Source of the DNA: DAIUCA01 sp964613675
GTDB taxonomy: Bacteria > Pseudomonadota > Gammaproteobacteria > Competibacterales > Competibacteraceae
Assembly (NCBI GenBank): GCA_964613675.1
Contig: CAZTIH010000091.1
Coordinates: 1-10,587 of the forward strand
Direction of reading: 5' to 3'
Length of the DNA stretch: 10,587 bases
Notes under the pieces: generated by a model
Told to the model about the DNA's origin: nothing
What the model saw: the letters and a program-made list of their open reading frames with translations, nothing else
Databases searched by the model: none
In this document: positions 1 to 6,213 of the stretch, piece by piece
Layout of the letters: each line of letters begins with the position of its first letter
How positions within the stretch are numbered: position 1 is the stretch's first letter
Program-made: the position numbers and the translations under genes

Positions 1-54
1 GACCGTCTGCTACGCCCCGCGCTCGTCATCGTGGCGACCGCGCCGATTGCCTGA
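1..54 (+). CDS. grpE: GrpE nucleotide exchange factor, C-terminal end (partial)
   Basis: Frame 1 reads DRLLRPALVIVATAPIA and stops at TGA 52-54. The string RLLRPALV followed by V/T-V-A is how GrpE proteins end: the last beta strand of the C-terminal beta domain that contacts the DnaK ATPase domain. GrpE is the cytoplasmic nucleotide exchange factor that releases ADP from DnaK. The identification rests on only 17 residues, but the position directly upstream of dnaK is the usual place for grpE in gammaproteobacteria (hrcA/grpE-dnaK-dnaJ type order). The start and most of the gene lie outside the window. Confidence 0.85.
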   Translation, partial: DRLLRPALVIVATAPIA

Positions 55-72
55 GCCCCGTCGAGTTAACCC

Positions 73-100
73 CTTGAAATTAGCGTCACACACTCCATCT
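73..100 (+). promoter_or_regulatory. Sigma-32 (RpoH) heat-shock promoter of dnaK
   Basis: CTTGAAA at 73-79, preceded by CCC, is an exact match to the sigma-32 -35 element. CTCCATCT at 93-100 matches the CCCCATnT -10 element at all but one fixed base. The spacer is 13 bases, within the range known for RpoH promoters. Transcription would start near 106-108, giving a leader of about 35 bases with a GAGGA ribosome binding site at 129-133, eight bases before the dnaK ATG. The promoter lies after the grpE stop, so dnaK-dnaJ can be heat-induced independently of grpE. Family consensus is established knowledge; use in this organism is inferred. Confidence 0.8.
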
Positions 101-141
101 GACGGCGGGTTATTCGCCCCATTTACACGAGGATTTCGGGC

Positions 142-2064
142 ATGAGCAAAATTATCGGTATTGATTTAGGTACAACTAATTCCTGCGTTGCGGTGATGGA
201 AGGGGGCAAACCCAAAGTCATCGAAAATAGCGAAGGCGACCGCACAACGCCGTCGATTATCGCGTTTACGGAAAGTGATGAAGTGCTGGTCGGACAATCG
301 GCAAAGCGTCAGGCCGTCACTAACCCCAGCAACACACTACACGCTGTTAAGCGATTAATTGGCCGTCGTTTTGAAGATGAGGCTGTGAAAAAAGACATCG
401 AAATTGTCCCGTACAAAATCGTGCGCAATGACAATGGCGATGCGTGGATTGAGGTGAAGGGCAAGAAAATGGCCCCGCCCGAGATTTCGGCTCGCGTGTT
501 AATGAAGATGAAGAAAACGGCGGAAGACTATCTCGGCGAAACGGTGACTGAAGCTGTCATTACCGTGCCCGCTTACTTCAACGATTCACAGCGCCAAGCG
601 ACGAAAGATGCGGGGAAAATCGCCGGTCTAGAAGTCAAGCGCATCATCAACGAACCGACAGCGGCGGCCCTGGCGTTTGGCATGGATAAGCAAATAGGGG
701 ATCGGAAAATTGCGGTGTATGACTTGGGGGGCGGGACTTTCGATATTTCAATTATCGAAATTGCAGAAGTCGATGGTGAGAAGCAGTTTGAAGTGCTCTC
801 CACGAATGGCGACACCTTCCTGGGCGGTGAAGACTTCGATATGCGCATTATCGACTATCTGGTCAACCAGTTTGAGAAAGATCAGGGCATTGACCTGCGC
901 CGTGACCCGCTGGCCTTACAACGTCTGAAAGAAGCGGCTGAGAAGGCCAAAATTGAGCTGTCTTCGAGTCAACAAACCGAAATTAACCTGCCCTACATCA
1001 CTGCGGATAGCACTGGTGCGAAGCATCTGAATTACAAGTTGACGCGGGCGAAACTGGAATCGCTGGTTGAAGAACTCATCGAACGCACCTTGGTACCCTG
1101 CCGAATGGCCCTCAAAGATGCGGGCGTCAAAGTCATCGACATCGACGATGTGATTCTGGTCGGTGGCCAGACTCGGATGCCGAAGGTTCAAGAGGCGGTT
1201 AAGAACTTTTTTGGCCGTGATCCGCGTAAAGACGTCAATCCTGATGAAGCGGTCGCGGTAGGGGCTGCGATTCAAGGGGGCGTTTTAGGGGGCAATGTAA
1301 AAGATGTGTTGTTGTTGGACGTGACGCCGTTGAGCTTAGGGATTGAGACGCTCGGTGGCGTGATGACCAAACTCATCGAAAAGAACACCACAATTCCAAC
1401 TAAAGCGAACCAAACTTTCTCGACCGCCGACGACAATCAAACCGCCGTGACCGTCCATGTTCTGCAAGGCGAACGTGATCGTGCAGCGGATAACAAGTCG
1501 CTTGGGAAGTTCGATTTAACCGATATTCCGCCCGCCCCTCGTGGTGTTCCGCAAATTGAAGTGACCTTTAACATCGACGCTAACGGCATTCTCAACGTGG
1601 AAGCACGGGACAAAGCGACGGGTAAAAAGCAGTCTATTGTCATCAAAGCGAGTTCTGGACTTTCGGATGAAGAAGTTCAGCGGATGGTTCGCGATGCCGA
1701 AGCGCACGCCGAAGAAGATCGTAAGTTCCGCGAGTTAGTCGAAACGCGCAACCAAGCCGAAAACCTTCTGAACGGCACGGAAAAGTCGCTTAAAGAACTC
1801 GGCGATAAAGTCGATGCGGCGGAGCGGGCTAAAATCGAAGCGGCGCTATCGGATCTGCGCGATGCAGTGAAAACCGACCGCAAAGAAACGATTTCAGCGA
1901 AAAGTCAAGCCCTTAGCGAACTGTACGGCAAACTCGCCGAGCGGCTGTACGCCCAAGGTGGTGAAGAAACGGCCTCAAATCCCAGTGGTGGGCCTGATCT
2001 GCGCAAAAAGCCCGCCGATGATGGCGTGGTCGATGCGGAGTTTGAAGAGGTGAAGGAAAAGTAG
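142..2064 (+). CDS. dnaK: Molecular chaperone DnaK (Hsp70)
   Basis: This cytoplasmic ATP-dependent chaperone binds exposed hydrophobic segments of unfolded proteins and cycles with DnaJ and GrpE. At 640 residues it has the full family length (E. coli 638). The N-terminal ATPase domain opens with the phosphate-1 motif IDLGTTNS (residues 7-14), contains the second phosphate loop VYDLGGGTFD and the adenosine motif VILVGGQTRMP, and is joined by the conserved interdomain linker DVLLLDVTPLSLG to the beta-sandwich peptide-binding domain. A helical lid follows, and the protein ends in EEVKEK, close to the EEVD-like EEVK tail of proteobacterial DnaK. The start is fixed by GAGGA eight bases upstream and by the conserved MSKIIGIDLGTTNS. 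It lies between grpE and dnaJ, 54 bases before dnaJ, and is probably transcribed from the sigma-32 promoter at 73-100. No defects are seen. Confidence 0.98.
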   Translation: MSKIIGIDLGTTNSCVAVMEGGKPKVIENSEGDRTTPSIIAFTESDEVLVGQSAKRQAVTNPSNTLHAVKRLIGRRFEDEAVKKDIEIVPYKIVRNDNGDAWIEVKGKKMAPPEISARVLMKMKKTAEDYLGETVTEAVITVPAYFNDSQRQATKDAGKIAGLEVKRIINEPTAAALAFGMDKQIGDRKIAVYDLGGGTFDISIIEIAEVDGEKQFEVLSTNGDTFLGGEDFDMRIIDYLVNQFEKDQGIDLRRDPLALQRLKEAAEKAKIELSSSQQTEINLPYITADSTGAKHLNYKLTRAKLESLVEELIERTLVPCRMALKDAGVKVIDIDDVILVGGQTRMPKVQEAVKNFFGRDPRKDVNPDEAVAVGAAIQGGVLGGNVKDVLLLDVTPLSLGIETLGGVMTKLIEKNTTIPTKANQTFSTADDNQTAVTVHVLQGERDRAADNKSLGKFDLTDIPPAPRGVPQIEVTFNIDANGILNVEARDKATGKKQSIVIKASSGLSDEEVQRMVRDAEAHAEEDRKFRELVETRNQAENLLNGTEKSLKELGDKVDAAERAKIEAALSDLRDAVKTDRKETISAKSQALSELYGKLAERLYAQGGEETASNPSGGPDLRKKPADDGVVDAEFEEVKEK

Positions 2065-2118
2065 AACAGCGATAAATTGCGGCGTTTAAGCACAAATTAG
2101 GTTAATTCGAGCAAATCT

Positions 2119-3264
2119 ATGAAACGCGACTACTACGAAATCCTCGGTCTGGAGCGCAATGCAGACGAGGCAGAATTGAAAAAAGCCTATCGGCGGATGG
2201 CTCAGAAGTATCATCCCGATCGCAACCCGGGCGATGCCGTAGCGGAGGAGCGTTTTAAGGAGGCAAAAGAAGCCTACGAATTGCTTTCAGAACCCCGCAA
2301 ACGCGCTGCCTACGATCAATTCGGTCACGCTGCCTTTGAGGGAGGGATGGGGGCGGGTCCTGGGAACGCCGGCCAAGGGGCAGCTCAGGGGTTTGGCGAC
2401 ATCTTTAACGATATCTTCGGCGACATTTTTGGTCAGCGCGGCGGTCGCAATGCCGGTCGTGGCGCCGATTTGCGTTATACATTGGAGCTATCGTTGGAAG
2501 AAGCGGTGTTTGGGACAAACGCTAAAATCCGCGTCCCGAGCTTCGTGACCTGTAAAACCTGCCAAGGAACCGGTGCTCGCCCTGGCACCAAACCCGTCAC
2601 CTGTCCGACCTGTCACGGCGTTGGCCAAGTGCGGCTTCAACAGGGATTTTTCTCGATCCAACAGACCTGCCCAACCTGTCAAGGGCGCGGCACCATCATT
2701 CCCGACCCCTGCACCACCTGTCGCGGCACGGGGCGCGTGGAAGAATCTCGAACGCTATCTGTAAAAGTTCCGCCGGGGGTCGATACCGGGGATCGCATTC
2801 GTTTGAGTGGCGAAGGAGAAGCAGGGGAATATGGGATGCCATCGGGGGATTTGTACGTTCAGATTCGCGTTAAAGAACATCCCATTTTCAAACGCGAGGA
2901 AAACCATCTCTATTGCGAAGTTCCGATTAGCTTTCCGACCGCTGCGTTGGGGGGTGAATTGGAAGTCCCCACACTAGACGGACGGGTGCGGTTGACGATT
3001 CCGCCCGAAACGCAGACAGGCAAACTTTTTCGTTTGAAAAACAAAGGGGTTAAACCGGTTCGTGGAGGAACGGTGGGCGACCTGCTGTGCCGCGTGATCG
3101 TGGAAACTCCCGTGAATCTGACGAAGGAACAACGCGACTTATTGCAGAAGTTTGCAGAAGCCATGACCGCCGGTGGGGCAAAACATGCACCACAATCGAC
3201 AAATTGGTTGTCAAGCGTTCAACGGTTTTTTGAGAATTTGGTCAAGGGCGAAAAGGATTCTTAA
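2119..3264 (+). CDS. dnaJ: Co-chaperone DnaJ (Hsp40, type I)
   Basis: DnaJ delivers substrates to DnaK and stimulates its ATPase. At 381 residues it is full length (E. coli 376). Domains in order: J domain (about 1-70) with the HPD triad at 32-34; a Gly/Phe-rich region (about 74-114) containing a DIF-rich stretch (DIFNDIFGDIFG); a zinc-binding region from about 145 to 205 with four intact CxxCxGxG repeats (CKTCQGTG, CPTCHGVG, CPTCQGRG, CTTCRGTG); and the C-terminal beta-sandwich substrate-binding domains (from about 210), including the GDLYVQIRV strand. Having both the G/F and zinc regions makes it class I DnaJ rather than CbpA. The start is ATG 2119 with only a weak GAG Shine-Dalgarno at 2109-2111, so translation may depend partly on ribosomes arriving from dnaK. 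No promoter is obvious in the gap, which suggests dnaK-dnaJ co-transcription. Confidence 0.97.
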   Translation: MKRDYYEILGLERNADEAELKKAYRRMAQKYHPDRNPGDAVAEERFKEAKEAYELLSEPRKRAAYDQFGHAAFEGGMGAGPGNAGQGAAQGFGDIFNDIFGDIFGQRGGRNAGRGADLRYTLELSLEEAVFGTNAKIRVPSFVTCKTCQGTGARPGTKPVTCPTCHGVGQVRLQQGFFSIQQTCPTCQGRGTIIPDPCTTCRGTGRVEESRTLSVKVPPGVDTGDRIRLSGEGEAGEYGMPSGDLYVQIRVKEHPIFKREENHLYCEVPISFPTAALGGELEVPTLDGRVRLTIPPETQTGKLFRLKNKGVKPVRGGTVGDLLCRVIVETPVNLTKEQRDLLQKFAEAMTAGGAKHAPQSTNWLSSVQRFFENLVKGEKDS

Positions 3265-3284
3265 GCCTGGAAAATTCGAGGCGG

Positions 3285-3318
3285 GCGGTTGTTGCGGAAG
3301 GGTTTAACCCGCAGCCGC
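3285..3318 (+). terminator. Imperfect hairpin between convergent dnaJ and dtd
   Basis: GCGGTT (3285-3290) can pair with AGCCGC (3313-3318, one G-U pair), and inside it GCGG (3294-3297) pairs with CCGC (3309-3312), leaving a three-base bulge and an 11-base loop that itself contains GGGTTTAAC. It sits 20 bases after the dnaJ stop and 35 bases after the dtd end on the other strand, so it could end or protect transcripts from both sides. No run of T follows directly on either strand, so it is not a standard intrinsic terminator. Rho-dependent ending or a 3'-end stabilising stem are equally possible. Confidence 0.35.
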
Positions 3319-3353
3319 TCCTTGAAAACTAATTTTGGAGTGTCTTCAGCGTT

Positions 3354-3797
3354 TCAGCCGCGCACCTGTAACCAAAATGTTACGGGGCCGTCGTTGATGA
3401 GATGCACCTGCATGTCTGCCCCAAACTGGCCAACCGCAACCTGTGCGTAACGCTGTTGCATCGCTTCCACCGTCACCTCAAACAACATTTTGGCAATTGC
3501 GGGTTTAGCCGCTGATGAAAAGCTCGGTCGCAAACCTCTTTGCGTATCTGCTGCCAAGGTAAATTGCGGCACTAACAACACGCCCCCGCCTATCTGCTGC
3601 ACATTCCAATTCATGCGGCCATCCGCGTCGGCAAAAATACGGTAATGCAGCACTTTATCGAGCATTTTATCGATAATTCCAGGATGGTCGCTGTCTTCAA
3701 ATCCTACAAACGCGAGCAGTCCCTGGGCGATTTCCCCAATAATTTCTTTTTCAACCTCGACTTTGGCGGTTTGCACCCGTTGAAGTAGCACAATCAT
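3354..3797 (-). CDS. dtd: D-aminoacyl-tRNA deacylase
   Basis: Dtd hydrolyses D-aminoacyl-tRNA (and mischarged glycyl-tRNA) in the cytoplasm, keeping D-amino acids out of proteins. From the ATG at 3797 the protein is 147 residues, against 145 in E. coli, and starts MIVLLQRV as the family does. An upstream in-frame GTG at 3815 would add six residues without family support, so I reject it; GGAAAG lies eight bases before the chosen ATG. The conserved Gly-cisPro motif is NDGPVTFWLQV with Gly137-Pro138, at the same numbering as E. coli. The other signature, normally SQFTL, reads PQFTL (77-81): Thr80 is kept but the usual Ser77 is Pro. RPSF (90-93) and MNWNVQQ are also conserved. It is convergent with dnaJ and 93 bases downstream of the microprotein gene on the same strand. 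A weak extended -10 (TGTTATAGA, near 3869-3877, minus) might serve it. Confidence 0.95.
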   Translation of the reverse strand: MIVLLQRVQTAKVEVEKEIIGEIAQGLLAFVGFEDSDHPGIIDKMLDKVLHYRIFADADGRMNWNVQQIGGGVLLVPQFTLAADTQRGLRPSFSSAAKPAIAKMLFEVTVEAMQQRYAQVAVGQFGADMQVHLINDGPVTFWLQVRG

Positions 3798-3890
3798 GTT
3801 GTTTTCTTTCCACACACTGTTTTAAGCCGCTTCTGACGGTTAAAGCTGACATCGTTAAATCAAAAAAGTCTATAACATCGCACGGTAGAT

Positions 3891-4004
3891 TTAATACGGT
3901 GGTACGGACATCACCGCCATCAGTGCGACAATTAACATCCCTAAGAAAACGAGAGAACGAGCAAATTCCAACCAGATCGCTTTCGATTTCGGCGGCATTT
4001 TCAT
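3891..4004 (-). CDS. 37-residue single-span membrane microprotein, unknown function
   Basis: ATG at 4002-4004 (minus) opens 37 codons ending in TAA at 3891-3893. AGGAG at 4011-4015, six bases before the ATG, is the cleanest Shine-Dalgarno among the minus-strand genes here. The N-terminus (MKMPPKSKAIW) is basic; residues 17-34 (SLVFLGMLIVALMAVMSV) form one hydrophobic span; the end is PPY. With Lys2, Lys6, Lys8 and Arg16 ahead of the span, the positive-inside rule predicts N-in, C-out. There is no lipobox. It could be a signal peptide, but nothing follows that would be exported, so a membrane-anchored small protein is more likely. It is divergent from rng and lies upstream of dtd on the same strand. 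A weak -35/-10 pair (TTGCTT, 4047-4052; TTAAAT, 4023-4028; 18-base spacer, minus) lies upstream. I recognise no family; coding status rests on the ribosome site, the codon structure and the sensible topology. Confidence 0.65.
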   Translation of the reverse strand: MKMPPKSKAIWLEFARSLVFLGMLIVALMAVMSVPPY

Positions 4005-4049
4005 GATTTTCTCCTGCACTCTATTTAATCGATGAAAAAAGTAAAAAAG

Positions 4050-4079
4050 CAACGCATTGTCTCAAAAACAACGCTTTGT
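4050..4079. repeat. Direct repeat CAACGC(A/T)TTGT, 19-bp period, in the rng upstream gap
   Basis: CAACGCATTGT at 4050-4060 and CAACGCTTTGT at 4069-4079 match at 10 of 11 bases, with start-to-start spacing of 19 bp. A looser third copy, GCGTTTGT, follows at 4081-4088. They lie between the divergent starts of the microprotein gene (4004) and rng (4133), where promoters for both must be. The arrangement would suit two sites for one DNA-binding protein on nearly the same helix face, but chance duplication in a short A/T-rich gap cannot be excluded. No regulator is recognised. Confidence 0.35.
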
Positions 4080-4132
4080 GGCGTTTGTGCCAAAGATAGT
4101 TCGCCAAATCTGAGCGAAGGATGAATTTAGGG

Positions 4133-5584
4133 ATGACACAAGAAATTTTAGCCAATGTCACACCGCGAGAAACCCGCGTGGCCATTGTCGAGAATGGAGT
4201 GCTGCAAGAAGTGTTCATCGAACGGGCTGGACGACGTGGTCTCGTCGGCAACATTTATTGTGGCCAAGTAATCCGCATCTTGCCGGGAATGGAAGCCGCT
4301 TTTGTCGATCTGGGATTAGAACGAGCTGCTTTCCTCCATGTCTCTGATTTACAAGGTGAAATTGCTCTCAACGATAAAGGCATTATCGGAGATTTACTCT
4401 ACCCCGGTCAGTCACTCGTCGTGCAGGTCGTCAAGGATGCTATTGGCACGAAGGGGTCTCGCCTCACCGCCCACATCACCATTCCCTCGCGCTACCTCGT
4501 TTTGTTAGCAAATACCCAATCCATGGGGGTTTCCGTCAAAATCGACGACGAAACCGAACGTCAACGGCTGAAGGAAATCGTTAACTCCTTCCGAGCCGAA
4601 TTCGGGGGCGGGTACATTGTCCGTACCGCTGCCGAAGGGGTCAGTTCAGAAGCGCTCCGAGCCGATATGCAGTTTCTACAGCGTGTTTGGCAAGCCATTA
4701 GCGAACGCGCCACGCAGTCCCGTAGCGGCGAACTCATCTACGAAGATTTACCCCTTGTATTGCGAATTTTACGCGATTTTTTGGGCGACACCGTGGAAAA
4801 AGTGCGCATCGACTCCCGCGAAACCATCGAAAAAGCCCTCCAGTTCGCCCGCGACTTTATCCCTCACATGGTCAGTCACATCGAACATTATCCCGGCGAA
4901 CGCCCCATCTTCGATCTCTACAACATCGAGGACGAAATCCAAAAAGCCTTAAATAAAAAAGTGCAACTAAAATCAGGGGGTTATCTCGTCGTCGATCAAA
5001 CCGAAGCGATGACCACAATCGACGTCAATACCGGCGCCTATGTAGGGCATCGGAATCTGGAAGAGACCATCTTTAAGACCAATCTCGAAGCCGCCGCCGC
5101 CATCGCCCGACAACTTCGATTGCGCAATTTGGGAGGCATTATCATTCTGGATTTCATCGACATGACGAACGAAGAACACAAAATTCAAGTGCTCAAAGCC
5201 TTTGAACGCCATCTCGAAAAGGATCGTGCGAAAACCCAGATCACGCCGATTTCTCCTCTAGGGTTGGTCGAAATGACCCGCAAACGCACTCGCGAAAGTC
5301 TTGCCCAAGTGCTTTGCGAACCCTGTCCCCTATGTGAAGGCCGAGGGACCGTGAAAACCGCCGAAACCGTGTGTTATGAGATTTTTCGCGAAATTATCCG
5401 CGAATCCCGCCAGTACCGTGCGAAACAATTCCTCGTGCTAGCTTCCCAAGCGGTGATTGATCTCATGCTCGACGAGGAATCCGATAGCGTGGCCGAACTC
5501 GAAGCCTTTACGGGCGTCTCGTTGAAGCTGCAAGCCGAAGTGCTCTACACCCAAGAGCAATACGATGTCGTTTTGATGGGCTAA
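4133..5584 (+). CDS. rng: Ribonuclease G
   Basis: RNase G is the short RNase E-family endoribonuclease; in E. coli it matures the 16S rRNA 5' end and cuts some mRNAs. I place the start at ATG 4133, not the in-frame ATG at 4121: the family begins MTxExLxNVTPxETRVA, and GAAGGA (4116-4121) stands 11 bases before 4133 but would overlap the upstream ATG. This gives 483 residues (E. coli 489). The S1 RNA-binding domain is at about 37-120 (NIYCGQVIRILPGMEAAFVD). The DNase I-like catalytic region carries the two Mg-binding Asp in IDVNTGA (Asp297) and ILDFIDM (Asp340). The zinc link CPLC is at 398-401, followed by EGRGTVKT. It lacks the long C-terminal degradosome scaffold of RNase E, which separates Rng from Rne. 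It is divergent from the microprotein gene and 32 bases upstream of the adenosyltransferase gene. Confidence 0.96.
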   Translation: MTQEILANVTPRETRVAIVENGVLQEVFIERAGRRGLVGNIYCGQVIRILPGMEAAFVDLGLERAAFLHVSDLQGEIALNDKGIIGDLLYPGQSLVVQVVKDAIGTKGSRLTAHITIPSRYLVLLANTQSMGVSVKIDDETERQRLKEIVNSFRAEFGGGYIVRTAAEGVSSEALRADMQFLQRVWQAISERATQSRSGELIYEDLPLVLRILRDFLGDTVEKVRIDSRETIEKALQFARDFIPHMVSHIEHYPGERPIFDLYNIEDEIQKALNKKVQLKSGGYLVVDQTEAMTTIDVNTGAYVGHRNLEETIFKTNLEAAAAIARQLRLRNLGGIIILDFIDMTNEEHKIQVLKAFERHLEKDRAKTQITPISPLGLVEMTRKRTRESLAQVLCEPCPLCEGRGTVKTAETVCYEIFREIIRESRQYRAKQFLVLASQAVIDLMLDEESDSVAELEAFTGVSLKLQAEVLYTQEQYDVVLMG

Positions 5585-5616
5585 TTTATTGTTTTTACTT
5601 ATTTTTTGGGGGACTC

Positions 5617-6204
5617 ATGGGTCATCGACTTTCTAAAATTTACACCCGCACCGGCGACGAAGGAATGACCGGTTTAGGAGAAGGCGAACGGGTGCCTAAA
5701 GACAGCTTGCGTGTGGCAGCGATGGGCGATGTGGACGAACTCAATAGCGCGCTTGGAGTCGTCCTCAGCCAAGCGTTGCGCCCGGAAATCGCCCAATGTC
5801 TCGTCGAGGTTCAGCACAAACTCTTCGATTTAGGCGGCGAACTTTGCTTACCGAATTATCAACTCATTCAAGCTGATGATGTCACCGTCTTGGAGCAACA
5901 ACTGGATTTGTACAACGATTCCTTACCTCCCTTACAAGACTTTATCCTACCCGGCGGGGGTGCAGCAGCAGCACATTGTCATTTGGCCCGAGCGATCTGT
6001 CGGCGAGCAGAACGCTCCATCATCGCGCTCCATCGTCAAGAATCCCTCAACGCGCCTTTGCGTCAGTATCTCAACCGATTATCGGATTTACTCTTCGTTT
6101 TTGGACGCATCCTCGCCCGCGATGCCGGTGGCACTGAAGTGTTGTGGCGTAAGGAACGCCCTCCTTTACCTCGCAATCTTGCTCCAACCCCCGAAAACCC
6201 CTAA
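5617..6204 (+). CDS. PduO-type ATP:cob(I)alamin adenosyltransferase
   Basis: This enzyme transfers the adenosyl group of ATP to cob(I)alamin, making adenosylcobalamin for B12-dependent enzymes or completing salvage. The 195 residues fit the PduO/MMAB family, a trimer of five-helix bundles, and not CobA/BtuR, which has a P-loop. Visible motifs: N-terminal ATP-binding TRTGDEGMTGLG (10-21), GDVDELNSALG (37-47), the cobalamin-side FILPGG (109-114), the ATP-binding CRRAER (128-133) and YLNRLSDLLFVFGR (151-164). A GGGGGA Shine-Dalgarno (5608-5613) lies just before ATG 5617. It follows rng by 32 bases on the same strand, so the two may be co-transcribed, although the T-rich gap contains no clear hairpin. 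No other cobalamin gene is nearby, which suggests a housekeeping or salvage role. Its end faces the convergent aminotransferase nine bases away. Confidence 0.93.
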   Translation: MGHRLSKIYTRTGDEGMTGLGEGERVPKDSLRVAAMGDVDELNSALGVVLSQALRPEIAQCLVEVQHKLFDLGGELCLPNYQLIQADDVTVLEQQLDLYNDSLPPLQDFILPGGGAAAAHCHLARAICRRAERSIIALHRQESLNAPLRQYLNRLSDLLFVFGRILARDAGGTEVLWRKERPPLPRNLAPTPENP

Positions 6205-6213
6205 ATTTCCTTA

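Noticed and set aside
104..118. Small GGCG/CGCC hairpin in the dnaK leader
   Set aside because: The four-pair stem overlaps the predicted transcription start and is too small to call an RNA thermometer.
573..1275. Antisense open frames of 91 and 119 codons inside dnaK
   Set aside because: They are shadows of a highly conserved gene, have no ribosome site and resemble no family.
3321..3327. CTTGAAA downstream of dnaJ, resembling a sigma-32 -35 element
   Set aside because: No CCCCATnT-like element follows at 13-17 bases, and it would only transcribe antisense to dtd.
3862..3877. Six-T run on the minus strand after the microprotein gene as a terminator
   Set aside because: Only a four-pair A/T-rich stem precedes it, too weak to call an intrinsic terminator.
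4021..4254. 77-codon minus-strand frame crossing the rng start
   Set aside because: It covers the rng coding start and the divergent promoter gap and has no family signature.
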